A stretch of 22,949 nt of DNA from Candidatus Hodarchaeota archaeon (GTDB lineage Archaea > Asgardarchaeota > Heimdallarchaeia > Hodarchaeales > YT1-039). Position numbers and translations under genes: made by a program. Position 1 is the stretch's first letter; each line of letters opens with the position of its first letter. Shown piece by piece: positions 14,918 through 22,949 of the stretch. The stretch covers positions 1 to 22,949 of the forward strand of contig JAEOTF010000115.1 of the NCBI GenBank assembly GCA_016840025.1, written 5' to 3'. The notes under the pieces are model-generated. The model searched no databases. It was not told the origin of the DNA and worked only from the letters and a program-made list of their open reading frames with translations.

Positions 14918-15358
14918 CTATTCCTTAGGTTGAACTCGTTTCTTAACCTCTGGAAGGACAAATGAGGTACTTGATGCCCCCGAATATCCTGCTAGGGCTC
15001 CTATAATCATCAATATTGTAAACACTAGCAATATTCCTAACCAACCTAGACCCCCTATTCCTAAAACTGTTTCCATAAACAAACCCCATGCTTCAAGTGA
15101 ATCCAAAATTCGTAGGTTTAAAAAGATCAGCCAACTACCGAGTGTTCCAATGGTTCCACTAGCTAATCCATATTGAGGTCTTTCATAAAGTAAACAACTT
15201 CCCAAAAAGGAAGCAAGTAGGAGTCCCAAAGCCCACATTCCTAGAAAAAGGAGTACTAGGTCGATTAATGCTACAATAATACATGCTACAGGAAAATTGT
15301 AATCTTGTAATAGATTCAAGATAGTGTCTATATTACTTGTAGTTGTATTTTCAGTCAT
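14918..15358 (-). CDS. Small four-helix membrane protein
   Basis: This 146-residue protein has about four hydrophobic segments: FPVACIIVALIDLVLLFLGM, a neighbouring MWALGLLLASFLGSCLLY stretch, GTIGTLGSWLIFLNL, and GLGWLGILLVFTILMIIGAL. The N-terminus is polar and acidic and the tail is short and basic. I do not recognise the family. Its ATG (15356-15358) is one base past the stop of the upstream penicillin-acylase-family gene. Its Shine-Dalgarno (AGGTGAG) lies inside the end of that gene, so the two are very likely translationally coupled. It may anchor, export or protect the membrane where the hydrolase acts (inference). Confidence 0.75.
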   Translation of the reverse strand: MTENTTTSNIDTILNLLQDYNFPVACIIVALIDLVLLFLGMWALGLLLASFLGSCLLYERPQYGLASGTIGTLGSWLIFLNLRILDSLEAWGLFMETVLGIGGLGWLGILLVFTILMIIGALAGYSGASSTSFVLPEVKKRVQPKE

Positions 15359-15359
15359 C

Positions 15360-17954
15360 TTAACTCACCTTCTTCTTGAGGATCAGGGTAGATTCAATTA
15401 AATCTGGTGGGAAATCCCCAGGAGTGGCATAAAACCAATCAGGATGATATTTTCCTTCAATAAATAACTTAAGCTGGTCAAAATAATGCTTTGAGATTGC
15501 CCATCCTCGTTGTCCACCAGGAATCACCGATTCTGAATGTGTAATATTGCCTAAATCCACTACCCATCTCTCCGAGGCCCCTCCTACCGCAATAAACGGT
15601 TCAGTCTCATCCCATCTATAATGGCGGTCTGAAGCAGGACTAACTGTAGTCCAAGAGCCATCGAACGGAATTGGATCATAACTAAGAGCTGAAAGTCCTG
15701 CAGGATGTTCAAAACTCGCTTTATGGTAACGTCCGTACGTCCATTTGCTCATGTCATCGCCATACATGTCAGAAAAGAGACTAATAGTATTGCTTATCGA
15801 ACGTAGAATGATATCATCGACGGTTTCCTTTTTAGATGTTGTTGTAACATCATCAAACCAAGAATGGCTTGTGTTTTGGAGCATGAGGAATTCAAAATTG
15901 TTCAGAGGGGGTAGAAGATTAGGAAGATTGTTTTCTCGCCATTCATCGGTAAATGTTTCGTTAACAAATATTTGGATAAATTTCGCATAAAGTAAGGGAG
16001 CCACTTCATCCTTATCCATCATGTAATCCCAATCTTCGAGATAGTTGACCGCCTTGGCTATTTGAGAATCACTGGGAGTTCCTAGCCTTTTCAGGATATG
16101 TGGAACAAAAGCACGAGCAGCTGTATCTAAGACATCCTGTTGAAAGTCCTGCATGTCTTCGAAGGATATCTCTGATTTACCTACAATTAACTCATTAATT
16201 CGCCTACTACGGTAGCCAGGGTCAAAGGACCAACCGAGATAGTATGGATAATCGTCTCCAGTAGTTTTCTGATTAGTAGAAGACAAAAATCCTTGTGAAG
16301 GATTCTCAGAGACAGGTAATTCATTATAGGGGATATACTCTAGCCATTCTCCTTCCCCAGCAGATCCATTATAAGGAATTCTGCCCCAGTATCCTTTTGG
16401 GCGAATAGGATAATTTGCAACAGGTCGAATCGCAATGTCTCCTCCCGTTGAAGCAAAAATAGTGTTCTGTCCTGGACATCCCCAATCTTTCTGGGCTTCC
16501 TGAAACTCAGTTAGGTTCCGCGCATGTCCCATATTGTATATGGCTCTCATTAGTGTGTCAGGTGGAGGATCAAGAGCGGTCCACCGCATTGCAACTGGAG
16601 TAGTGTATTGCTTTACTCCATGTACCATTTCTTCTCGTACTTCATTTAGTACAGGTCCATGAGCGGTATAGTTTACTTTGAGTATGAAATCATTTTCTCC
16701 TTTGACTTTAATTCGCTCAGGCACAGTTATGAAATTATTCCATGAGTTAGAGCTATCATTCCAGTAAGCGTTTCCATTGGGGCTAATTGTATAATAATAA
16801 TAGTCAACTACATCCGCTCCCACATTTGTATAGCCTCTTGCGATGTAATTTGTGTGTCCTGCAATGATAAAGGGATTACCAGGGAAACAAAATCCAACAT
16901 CATTATAATCCGAATTAAGGTTAACCAACTGAGCTTGATACCAAATAGGTGGGATTGAGAAAGGGAGGTGCATGTCATTTGCTAAGATGGGTAGTCCTGT
17001 GGCTGATTTTGTTCCATTAACCACCCAGTTATTAGAACCAAAAAACTGTTTTATTCCTGAACTAAAGTGTGGTAGGGATTTAGAAGTTTCTTGAAGCTTC
17101 TCATCCCAATCCAAAATATTCCAGAACTCTTTAAGAATCATGGGAGATAACATTTCAGTTGGGTGTTTTTTGTTTGATCCTCTGGATGGGGGTTCACACT
17201 CTCCATAGTTTGGCAGTACAGGAATCATTCCATGAGTATTATTTATTGGAAATAATTGGGCAGTTTTTTCTGATCCTAGGGCATCTCTTATGAGAATTAG
17301 CTTTAGGTCTCGGAATCCATCATGTGCTAGCTCATGTTGCATGTATTTTCCGAACCCAATCGTGTCTGCTGGTTCCCAAAACGGAGATCTAGGTTCATAA
17401 TCCATGAGTAGAAACTCATAAGGCGTTTCTTCCTTTTTCATGTTCTTGACGTAATAATTAACTCCCTCTGCATACGCTTCCAAAGCCTGCGTCCATGGTT
17501 TATTCTGTTCATTTGTCTTATACCAGTCCCAAGTCTCTCTCGCTGACCTCATTAATCCCAGTGTTCGCCAATAAATATCCGAGTCGAGTGCTATCGCCCC
17601 TAATACCTCACTAACAGTTCCCGAATATTGCCGTCGTATGATATCCATCTGCCATAAACGATCTTGACCATGACAATAGCCCATGGCGAAATACATATCC
17701 CATTCGGAGTGTGCATAAATGTGGGGAATCCCCCATTTATCACGAAATACTGTGATAGTGTCACTTACGATATCAGTAAGAACAGTTTGTTCTGAAGGTA
17801 ACTCTGCATACTCTGCCATACCCCATAATCCGTGTTGAGGATCAATAAAATTCCTGAGAGGTGGTAACGGACCTATCGGGATTAATAAAATCACAGTAAA
17901 TGTTAAAGCCAATATTCCTGCAATCAATGGATAAAGTTGCTTTCTTCCAATCAT
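15360..17954 (-). CDS. Penicillin acylase family Ntn-hydrolase (penicillin amidase-like)
   Basis: This 864-residue precursor has an N-terminal membrane segment/signal (about 8-27). The alpha region contains DKWGIPHIYAHSEWDMYFAM and the GYCHGQDRLWQMD motif. At Gly306-Ser307 (FFGSNNWVVNGTKSATG) autoproteolysis should expose Ser307 as the beta-chain nucleophile. Family beta motifs follow: LANDMHL, YTAHGPVLN, and GQNTIFAS with the oxyanion Asn. The family hydrolyses amides such as N-acyl-homoserine lactones, penicillins or acylated peptides; the substrate here cannot be read from sequence. The length is normal for the family. It is predicted to be exported or held on the outer face of the membrane and forms an operon with the small membrane protein immediately downstream. 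Confidence 0.92.
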   Translation of the reverse strand: MIGRKQLYPLIAGILALTFTVILLIPIGPLPPLRNFIDPQHGLWGMAEYAELPSEQTVLTDIVSDTITVFRDKWGIPHIYAHSEWDMYFAMGYCHGQDRLWQMDIIRRQYSGTVSEVLGAIALDSDIYWRTLGLMRSARETWDWYKTNEQNKPWTQALEAYAEGVNYYVKNMKKEETPYEFLLMDYEPRSPFWEPADTIGFGKYMQHELAHDGFRDLKLILIRDALGSEKTAQLFPINNTHGMIPVLPNYGECEPPSRGSNKKHPTEMLSPMILKEFWNILDWDEKLQETSKSLPHFSSGIKQFFGSNNWVVNGTKSATGLPILANDMHLPFSIPPIWYQAQLVNLNSDYNDVGFCFPGNPFIIAGHTNYIARGYTNVGADVVDYYYYTISPNGNAYWNDSSNSWNNFITVPERIKVKGENDFILKVNYTAHGPVLNEVREEMVHGVKQYTTPVAMRWTALDPPPDTLMRAIYNMGHARNLTEFQEAQKDWGCPGQNTIFASTGGDIAIRPVANYPIRPKGYWGRIPYNGSAGEGEWLEYIPYNELPVSENPSQGFLSSTNQKTTGDDYPYYLGWSFDPGYRSRRINELIVGKSEISFEDMQDFQQDVLDTAARAFVPHILKRLGTPSDSQIAKAVNYLEDWDYMMDKDEVAPLLYAKFIQIFVNETFTDEWRENNLPNLLPPLNNFEFLMLQNTSHSWFDDVTTTSKKETVDDIILRSISNTISLFSDMYGDDMSKWTYGRYHKASFEHPAGLSALSYDPIPFDGSWTTVSPASDRHYRWDETEPFIAVGGASERWVVDLGNITHSESVIPGGQRGWAISKHYFDQLKLFIEGKYHPDWFYATPGDFPPDLIESTLILKKKVS

Positions 17955-18131
17955 TATTCTTCACTCACGGAAAAATTAGCTAATTAAACAAAGTATCAAA
18001 GAAAACCTAGAGGGATTTCTGATTTCTGTTTTCTGACATTTGTTATTATAATCTTTTGGGGATTTGTATGTTATGGCGTTTCTAGTTCTTAAATCTTGAT
18101 GGACTCAAACTTTTAGCTTGTTTTTATGATT

Positions 18132-18791
18132 TTATACCTTAACTTTCCCAATTTTTCCAATTTCATCTCGTAAAATATTCCAAATCTCCTCATGAATGGA
18201 CTCAGACTTTTCTAAATATGGTATGGTCCTTACTTCAGGGTAATTCCTAAAATAATCTAAATACATTTGCCTAACTTTGAGAAGATTTTCTAACTTCTCG
18301 AAGTAGTCCGTTCTTCCTCTTCTATTGTCTTTAATCCTGCTGAAAGCGTCGTTTGGATCACAGTCTAAGATAAAACATAAGTTTGGGCGAGGTGCGAAGG
18401 AATTAAGTTCCATAATGTAATCTGGATTTCCCCCTACAGTTCCTTGATATGCAACACTTGAATAGTAGTACCGGTCCATAATGACAACCAAATTTTTTTC
18501 CAAAGCAGGTTTGATATTTAGTTGAACATCCTCTTTTCGGTCTTCTACAAACCAATGAAGTTCATCCTGATGGCTTCTACTGTGTTTAACTAATTCGCGT
18601 ATTTTTTGTCCCCATTTGCCATTTGTTGGCTCGTGAAAAATAGTAAACATGAATTGTTCTTCTTTTAGTCGCTCACTTAGGAGTTGAATCTGTGTAGACT
18701 TCCCACTTCCGTCAATTCCCTCAAAAGCGATTAAAAATCCCCCTTGAATGCCGTATTTTTCTCCTTCTTTAATTTTATTCAAAACCGTCAC
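18132..18791 (-). CDS. tmk: Thymidylate kinase
   Basis: This 219-residue enzyme phosphorylates dTMP to dTDP with ATP. The P-loop GIDGSGKST lies at 25-33. The dTMP-binding EPT motif, the VIMDRYYYSSVAYQG segment with the DR(Y) motif, and a lid with RRGRTDYFEK are visible. The GTG at 18789-18791 gives a 17-residue extension before the usual beta-strand FLIAFEGIDG. TTG at 18780-18782 is a possible alternative start and neither has a strong Shine-Dalgarno. It stands alone between porB and the acylase gene on the same strand and is cytoplasmic. Confidence 0.9.
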   Translation of the reverse strand: MTVLNKIKEGEKYGIQGGFLIAFEGIDGSGKSTQIQLLSERLKEEQFMFTIFHEPTNGKWGQKIRELVKHSRSHQDELHWFVEDRKEDVQLNIKPALEKNLVVIMDRYYYSSVAYQGTVGGNPDYIMELNSFAPRPNLCFILDCDPNDAFSRIKDNRRGRTDYFEKLENLLKVRQMYLDYFRNYPEVRTIPYLEKSESIHEEIWNILRDEIGKIGKVKV

Positions 18792-18844
18792 CGTTAGCTA
18801 CGAGAGTCTGAAAGCTAAGCCTCTTCCTAGAGTGCTTGTAGCCG

Positions 18845-18853
18845 GTATAAAAA
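18845..18853 (-). promoter_or_regulatory. Box A-like element upstream of tmk
   Basis: The minus strand reads ATTTTTATA within CCTATTTTTATACC, about 55 bases before the tmk start. This would allow a short leader. It directly follows the T-run ending the por operon. Confidence 0.3.
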
Positions 18854-18857
18854 TAGG

Positions 18858-18866
18858 AAAAAAAAA
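18858..18866 (-). terminator. T-run terminator after porB
   Basis: Nine consecutive T on the minus strand begin 13 bases after the porB stop. Archaeal RNA polymerase commonly terminates at such tracts. It is the only obvious one at the end of the por operon. Confidence 0.45.
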
Positions 18867-18878
18867 TGGTAGCAAAAA

Positions 18879-19766
18879 CTAACTTGCCATTTTTTCCAAT
18901 ATTTTCCATTCAAAATCGATGTCAGCTTCGAGTTCGCGGAGTAAATCGTCGGATAACTTCTTAAAACGACCTTGGTCTTTAAGAAATTCCTTAAGAGGGG
19001 TACGGTTCTCTTTTTCGCGATAGCGTTGTCCAATCCGCGTAAATGTCAGTTTACCATTCTCGATTTCTAATAATGGTGCCCATCCCGTCTTTACTGCGAG
19101 TTTTCCGAGTTCTATTGTCAAAGATGGATCGTGATCCCACCCTGTGGGGCATGGCGTCGTGATATGAATAAATTTGAACCCTTCGATCTGCGACGCTTTC
19201 TGTACTTTATCGTATAGATCTCGTAAATAACCAACGGACGCCGTAGCGATATATGGCACATCGTGAGCAGCTAATATCCGTGTAATGCTTTTACGTCGCT
19301 CAATTTTACCCCCTGGGGTGGTAGTCGTATAGGCGCCTCGCGGGGTCGCGCTGGACCGTTGACTCCCAGTGTTCCCATAAAATTCGTTATTGTAGACACA
19401 GTAGATAATGTTTTCATTGCGTTCCGCAGCACCAGAGATGGTTGCCATACCGATGTCGAAGGTTCCGCCATCGCCCGACCACACAAACGTTGTAGTCTCC
19501 TCACCCCGAACTTTTTTTGCGCGGCTTATCCCTGAAGCTGCAGCAGCATGAGCTGCAAACGCGATATTTAAGGTTGGTACGTTGTATGTCACCCTTGGGT
19601 GTAGAGATTGAATCACCGAGGCACAACAAGCTGGGATCACGACAATTGGATTCTCAACCGCTGAAATCGCGGTTTTATACGCGAGAGATAACCCGCATCC
19701 TGCACATGCCATATTCCCCGGGAGCATAACCTGAGGGCGTTCCATCATTTCAGATATTTTAACCAT
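18879..19766 (-). CDS. porB: Pyruvate:ferredoxin oxidoreductase, beta subunit
   Basis: This 295-residue thiamine-diphosphate-binding subunit takes part in oxidising pyruvate and CoA to acetyl-CoA and CO2 with reduced ferredoxin. MACAGCGLSL near the N-terminus (Cys21, Cys24) and a later TPCPTGW Cys provide cluster ligands. WSGDGGTFDIGMATISGAAE followed by NIIYCVYNNEFYGNTGSQRS is the TPP/Mg motif with its asparagines. The start is the ATG at 19764-19766, placed 4-5 bases after AGGTGAT. The GTG at 19773-19775 lies within that Shine-Dalgarno element and is rejected. porA stops at 19776, so the genes are contiguous. Parts of the gene, around 19321-19500, are visibly richer in GC than the rest of the operon. 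Confidence 0.95.
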   Translation of the reverse strand: MVKISEMMERPQVMLPGNMACAGCGLSLAYKTAISAVENPIVVIPACCASVIQSLHPRVTYNVPTLNIAFAAHAAAASGISRAKKVRGEETTTFVWSGDGGTFDIGMATISGAAERNENIIYCVYNNEFYGNTGSQRSSATPRGAYTTTTPGGKIERRKSITRILAAHDVPYIATASVGYLRDLYDKVQKASQIEGFKFIHITTPCPTGWDHDPSLTIELGKLAVKTGWAPLLEIENGKLTFTRIGQRYREKENRTPLKEFLKDQGRFKKLSDDLLRELEADIDFEWKILEKMAS

Positions 19767-19775
19767 TTTTATCAC

Positions 19776-20936
19776 CTAGAGGATTTTTGTGACTTCTTCT
19801 GCAATCTCCTTATAGTTGACATCACTTCCACCGAGTCCTTTGATCAGAGGGTACACTTGAGGTGTTAACCCCTTGTCAAATAGGGCTGCTTTAACCTCAA
19901 TACTAATTTGTCCTTCATTCCCAAAAGATGCAGCACGATCAATAATGAGGATTTTCTCGACCGACTCTATCGCTTTTATAATTTCTTCCTTTGGGAAGGG
20001 TCTGAAAGTACGGAGCCGCATACCCACACAGTTTTTTATACCCTTTTCTTCAAGGTAACGGATGGCCATCTGTGTTTCTTCTCCCAAAGTTCCCATAGAA
20101 ATTATAACCACTTTTGCCTCTTCAATATCACCCGTTACTTCAAAATAGTCCCCATAATGCCTACCTACTCTTTCATGATACTCTTTCGTTATTTTGGGAA
20201 TAAGTCTATGAGCATTTTTCATGCCCTCCATAAGAGATCCTCGCAATTCAACGATTCCTTTTGCATCTGTCAGTGATCCATGAGCAAAGGGGGCCTTATT
20301 ATCCAGCATGGCTAATGGATTGAATTCACCAAGGAAATCATCTATGATCTCTTGTTTTGGGATCTGGACTAAAGAAGAAGTGTGCGACAGGATAAACCCA
20401 TCTAAACAAACCATTACGGGCATCCAAACCTTGTGGTGTTCAGCAAGTTTAAAAGCATGTAAAACGGTATCTAGGGCTTCTTGGTTATTTTTAACATAAA
20501 ACTGAATCCAACCAGCGTCCCGAAACGCCATGCTGTCTTGATGGTCAGGCCAGATGTTCCAAGGGTTTAAGGAGCGATTAACATTTGCGAGAACAATAGG
20601 GATACGCGTCATTCCAGCCCAAAATACCAGTTCACCCATATATAACAGTCCATGGCTTGCTGTTGCTGTAAAAGTTCGGACACCAGCTAAAGAAGATCCT
20701 ATTGCAGCAGCCATCGCCGAGTGCTCGCTTTCAACAGGTATAAACTCTGCCTTGAGTTTTCCTTCCTCAACAAATTTGGATATAGTTTCAACAATGACTG
20801 TTTGGGGGGTTATAGGATAGGCAGGAATTACTTTAGGACGCGCAAGCACAACAGCTTGAGCAATAGCCTGATTTCCGGTTATTAAAACAGTTTCGTCTGT
20901 AGAGTCTTGAATGTCAAGTGCAGTTTGAGTGGTCAT
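19776..20936 (-). CDS. porA: Pyruvate:ferredoxin oxidoreductase, alpha subunit
   Basis: This 386-residue alpha chain forms the TPP/CoA domains of the complex with porB, porD and porG. GNQAIAQAVVLARPKVIPAY is followed by the PITPQT motif, then EFIPVESEHSAMAAAIGSSL and TATASHGLLYMGEL. These match pyruvate-type rather than indolepyruvate- or 2-oxoglutarate-type subunits. The C-terminal half contains the GTLGEETQMAI and RTFRPFP segments. The start chosen is the ATG at 20934-20936, which follows AAGGAG by about eight bases. A longer frame to 20978 would overlap porD and adds a non-conserved leader. The gap to the porD stop is five bases. Confidence 0.95.
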   Translation of the reverse strand: MTTQTALDIQDSTDETVLITGNQAIAQAVVLARPKVIPAYPITPQTVIVETISKFVEEGKLKAEFIPVESEHSAMAAAIGSSLAGVRTFTATASHGLLYMGELVFWAGMTRIPIVLANVNRSLNPWNIWPDHQDSMAFRDAGWIQFYVKNNQEALDTVLHAFKLAEHHKVWMPVMVCLDGFILSHTSSLVQIPKQEIIDDFLGEFNPLAMLDNKAPFAHGSLTDAKGIVELRGSLMEGMKNAHRLIPKITKEYHERVGRHYGDYFEVTGDIEEAKVVIISMGTLGEETQMAIRYLEEKGIKNCVGMRLRTFRPFPKEEIIKAIESVEKILIIDRAASFGNEGQISIEVKAALFDKGLTPQVYPLIKGLGGSDVNYKEIAEEVTKIL

Positions 20937-20941
20937 GTTCT

Positions 20942-21208
20942 TTACTCCTTTTCTATAGTTATAGCATCTTTGGGGCATTCATGGTGACATATGCCGCATC
21001 CTTTGCAGTAACGGTAATCAATCTTGGGCCCATCATCTGTTTTGGTGATAGATACCTCTGGACAAGCCAACCAACACTGATAGCACTTGTTACAGAGCTC
21101 TAAGTCAATAACGGGTCTTTTATCTCGCCACGTACCTGTTTCGCCTGCTGACCCAGCAGTCGGTTTTCCTAGCGGTAAGACCGGGTCTTTCATCATTTCT
21201 TCACTCAT
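20942..21208 (-). CDS. porD: Pyruvate:ferredoxin oxidoreductase, delta (ferredoxin) subunit
   Basis: This 88-residue electron-transfer subunit has two [4Fe-4S] sites: CNKCYQCWLACP (Cys39, 42, 45, 49) and CKGCGICHHECP (Cys68, 71, 74, 78). The N-terminal TGTWRDKRPVID segment is typical of PorD. It carries electrons from the TPP site to external ferredoxin. The ATG at 21206-21208 is preceded by GAGGA in the end of porG, with two bases between the genes. Confidence 0.94.
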   Translation of the reverse strand: MSEEMMKDPVLPLGKPTAGSAGETGTWRDKRPVIDLELCNKCYQCWLACPEVSITKTDDGPKIDYRYCKGCGICHHECPKDAITIEKE

Positions 21209-21210
21209 TC

Positions 21211-21774
21211 TTATTCCTCAAACTGAAATTCCTCATATGCTTGTCGAATTGACTTGATATTCCTCTCTGTGAGATTTCCCTTACCGTAAGTTTTCTCCAC
21301 TGACTTGCAGAGTGCATCTATACTAACCAGTCCCTTGGCTGACTTTGCCCATGCTCCCAACATAGCTACGTTTACAAGAGGGGTACCAGATTTCACTAGC
21401 CCACACTCCTGCGCAATCCGAGTAGCGTCAACAAACCCTGTTTTTACCCTTGAATCACCTTTAGCATATTTGGGAACACTTCTGGCATTGAAAATTATCA
21501 CCGCGCCGTCTTTAGCTTGTTCGATAGGCACGGGAAGCTCACTGTCAAGGATAATCCAATAATCCGCCATATCTGTGATGACTGGGGCGTGAGTTAGGAT
21601 TTCTTCCGAAGAAAGTCGAACATCTGCAAAAAGGGGAGCACCTTTTCTCTCTGCACCGTATTTTGGTATAGCTTGAACCGAAAAATCGTCCAAGAAACCT
21701 GCGTAGGCAAGGAGTTTTGCGCCAGTAACGCCACCTTGTCCTCCTCTACTCAGAAATCGGATTTCTGTTATCAC
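21211..21774 (-). CDS. porG: Pyruvate:ferredoxin oxidoreductase, gamma subunit
   Basis: This 187-residue subunit has the family's opening ITEIRFLSRGGQGGVTGAK and the YGAERKGAP loop. They are followed by an LVNVAMLGAWAK segment and a C-terminal helix with the NIKSIRQAYEE pattern. It is the first gene of the porG-porD-porA-porB operon. I place the start at GTG 21772-21774, where GGAGGAT lies six to seven bases upstream and the protein begins at the conserved ITEIRF strand. A longer frame to GTG 21807 places the Shine-Dalgarno inside the gene and adds an unconserved leader. Confidence 0.93.
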   Translation of the reverse strand: MITEIRFLSRGGQGGVTGAKLLAYAGFLDDFSVQAIPKYGAERKGAPLFADVRLSSEEILTHAPVITDMADYWIILDSELPVPIEQAKDGAVIIFNARSVPKYAKGDSRVKTGFVDATRIAQECGLVKSGTPLVNVAMLGAWAKSAKGLVSIDALCKSVEKTYGKGNLTERNIKSIRQAYEEFQFEE

Positions 21775-22638
21775 TTCAAATCCTCCATTCTTCTTTAAGA
21801 TATTCACTACTACTCCAATGACTTAATCATGGTTTTTTGTACTCTAAAACACTCAAAGCCTGTTGCTTCAAGGTTACCATCCAGTTATGAATCCAAATGG
21901 TAATGTGGGTATTGACTTTCATGTAAGATTCAGATAACTGGAATATTATCTATATCAACAAAATAACCAATAAGTCTTTGGTGTTAAAAGTTTAGTTAAT
22001 GTGCGAAAAATGGCAAATCTAGCTCGAATATAGGGGAGGAAGAGCCATTTTTTTGAAAGTCTTCCCATTTGGTTTACTCGAAGGGTGTTGTTTGAGGAAA
22101 ACTCCTCTTTTTGGTGAGATATGGAGTTGCTAAATCACGCTTATTTGAGAAAAGGCATCTTACATCTTTTTACGCGTTTATATCTTACTAATTCCAATAA
22201 TTAGCCTTTTAACAGGAATAACACAGATATAAAAATCAGATTACCTTTATTCTAACAGATCACCCTTTTTTCTGCTTCTTTTGGACTCTATTAACCTGAA
22301 CTTGTATATTATTACGAGTTAACAATTATATTTTTTCTTTAAATTAGTGAAATATGCAGTATTAAGGCTAAAATATTTTTAATTAAAAGAGGAAGGACAA
22401 TCAACACTAGAAAGGCGTTCTTGTCTCCTACTCAAACTTCACTAAAAAATGGAGACTTTTTTATGGAGTTATTCGCAGAAAAACTTTATGTCGGGCATAA
22501 TTTTATTATGATTCACTTTCACTCTGCTCCCCCCTTTGAACACCTTAAAATGCCCTGATCCTTAAATTCTACTTATAAAGTCAAAAACCCTTGAATATTT
22601 GAATACGTAGATGATACTCCCAAAAAAGAGGAACTCCA
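21775..22638. other. Divergent intergenic region between porG and orc1
   Basis: No gene is visible in about 860 AT-rich bases. Inverted repeats occur close to porG: TTACCAT/ATGGTAA (21874-21880, 21897-21903) and CCAGTTAT/ATAACTGG (21881-21888, 21934-21941). GAGGAAAACTCCTC followed by TTTTT (22094-22112) could form a small terminator hairpin. I searched by eye for good ORB sites here and found none, which is unusual for the space next to an orc1 gene. Confidence 0.4.
22571..22579 (+). promoter_or_regulatory. Box A-like element upstream of orc1
   Basis: ACTTATAAAG contains a box A-like core about 65 bases before the orc1 ATG. This predicts a leader of some 35-40 bases, which would carry the AGAGGAAC Shine-Dalgarno. 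Confidence 0.35.
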
Positions 22639-22949
22639 ATGACTGTAAACATTTTGGAAGAAGAACTTTCAAAAGACAGCCTTTTTCGCGATGAATCCAA
22701 ATTATTGAGTTCCTTTATCCCTGAAAGCCTCCCTTTTCGTGAAGATCAATTACGTGAACTTGCTCAGTATTTTCGAGGCTTATTAACGAATGCTGATAAC
22801 TTTTATCAAAGTGTGGTTATTTTAGGACCTGCTGGGTCAGGAAAAACGGTATTAGCAAAAAGATTCGGTTATTCAATGCAAACAGTTGCCACCAAAAGGG
22901 GAATAAAATTAAATTTTTGCGTTATTAATTGTAGGAAGCTAAATTCGCC
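22639..22949 (+). CDS. Orc1/Cdc6 replication initiator, N-terminal part
   Basis: The frame opens at ATG 22639, a few bases after AGAGGAAC, and runs off the window after 103 codons. It reads LFRDESKLLSSFIPESLPFR, EDQLRELAQYFRGLL, then VVILGPAGSGKTVLAKRF with Walker A at residues 63-70, and CVINCRKLN. The PFRE-x-Q-(I/L)-x-x-L segment, the Walker A loop and the INCR strand are typical of archaeal Orc1/Cdc6, the AAA+ protein that binds ORB sites and loads MCM. The lid and winged-helix domains lie outside the window. Confidence 0.9.
   Translation, partial: MTVNILEEELSKDSLFRDESKLLSSFIPESLPFREDQLRELAQYFRGLLTNADNFYQSVVILGPAGSGKTVLAKRFGYSMQTVATKRGIKLNFCVINCRKLNS

Noticed and set aside
20937..20978. 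Longer porA start
   Set aside because: It overlaps porD and lacks a Shine-Dalgarno; AAGGAG is correctly spaced for ATG 20936.
22060..22125. Weak ORB-like and 13-base-repeat-like words upstream of orc1 (TTCCCATTTGG, TTTGGTGAGAT)
   Set aside because: They have several mismatches or need gaps to align, so they are not counted as sites.
1..22949. tRNA, rRNA, transposase or insertion sequence
   Set aside because: No cloverleaf, rRNA segment, transposase motif or terminal inverted repeats with target duplication were recognised in any intergenic space.

Overview
The window is AT-rich and looks archaeal. The right edge carries the start of an Orc1/Cdc6 initiator gene. A four-subunit archaeal-style pyruvate:ferredoxin oxidoreductase operon (porGDAB) lies beside it, several genes have archaeal-type box A/Shine-Dalgarno starts, and several intergenic sites match the archaeal origin recognition box (ORB). 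Three genes (prpB, prpC, prpD) are strikingly bacterial in sequence and look acquired. A low-GC archaeon with acetate kinase, a methylcitrate cycle, HypF and membrane-anchored M28 peptidases would fit an Asgard-type lineage. That placement is inference only.

Layout. 1-320: decayed gene ends, a possible GatC fragment and the C-terminal remnant of a glycerate 2-kinase. 338-2860 (minus): acetate kinase and an M20 amidohydrolase. 2895-3185: a YciI-like pseudogene. 3259-6814 (plus): methylisocitrate lyase, 2-methylcitrate synthase and 2-methylcitrate dehydratase. 6815-7651: a gene-free AT-rich stretch with three ORB-like sites. 7652-10248 (plus): two tandem membrane-anchored M28 peptidases. 10450-10896 (minus): a winged-helix protein. 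10897-12082: about 1.2 kb of AT-rich, gene-free DNA with two more ORB-like sites and other inverted and direct repeats. 12083-12424: a small Cys-motif protein. 12427-14772 (minus): HypF. 14918-17954 (minus): a penicillin-acylase-family hydrolase and a coupled small membrane protein. 18132-18791 (minus): thymidylate kinase. 18879-21774 (minus): porG-porD-porA-porB. 22639-end (plus): orc1/cdc6, cut by the window edge.

Metabolism. The methylcitrate genes would turn propionyl-CoA plus oxaloacetate into pyruvate plus succinate. Pyruvate could then enter the POR reaction to acetyl-CoA and reduced ferredoxin. Acetate kinase links acyl phosphates to ATP. HypF implies a [NiFe] hydrogenase elsewhere in the genome. 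Two active-site changes stand out: the 2-methylcitrate synthase has Asn where the catalytic His is expected, and the second M28 peptidase has Gly where the general-base Glu is expected.

Most interesting signal. Five ORB-like 24-mers and five copies of a 13-base word (CATTTGGTAAGAT) occur only in the intergenic spaces between about 6.85 and 11.57 kb. All three elements left of about 7.05 kb point to the minus strand and all seven to the right point to the plus strand. I read this as a candidate replication origin, centred near 7.05-7.09 kb, with an additional undescribed iterated motif. It may have been split by the peptidase pair. The Orc1/Cdc6 gene lies about 11-16 kb away.
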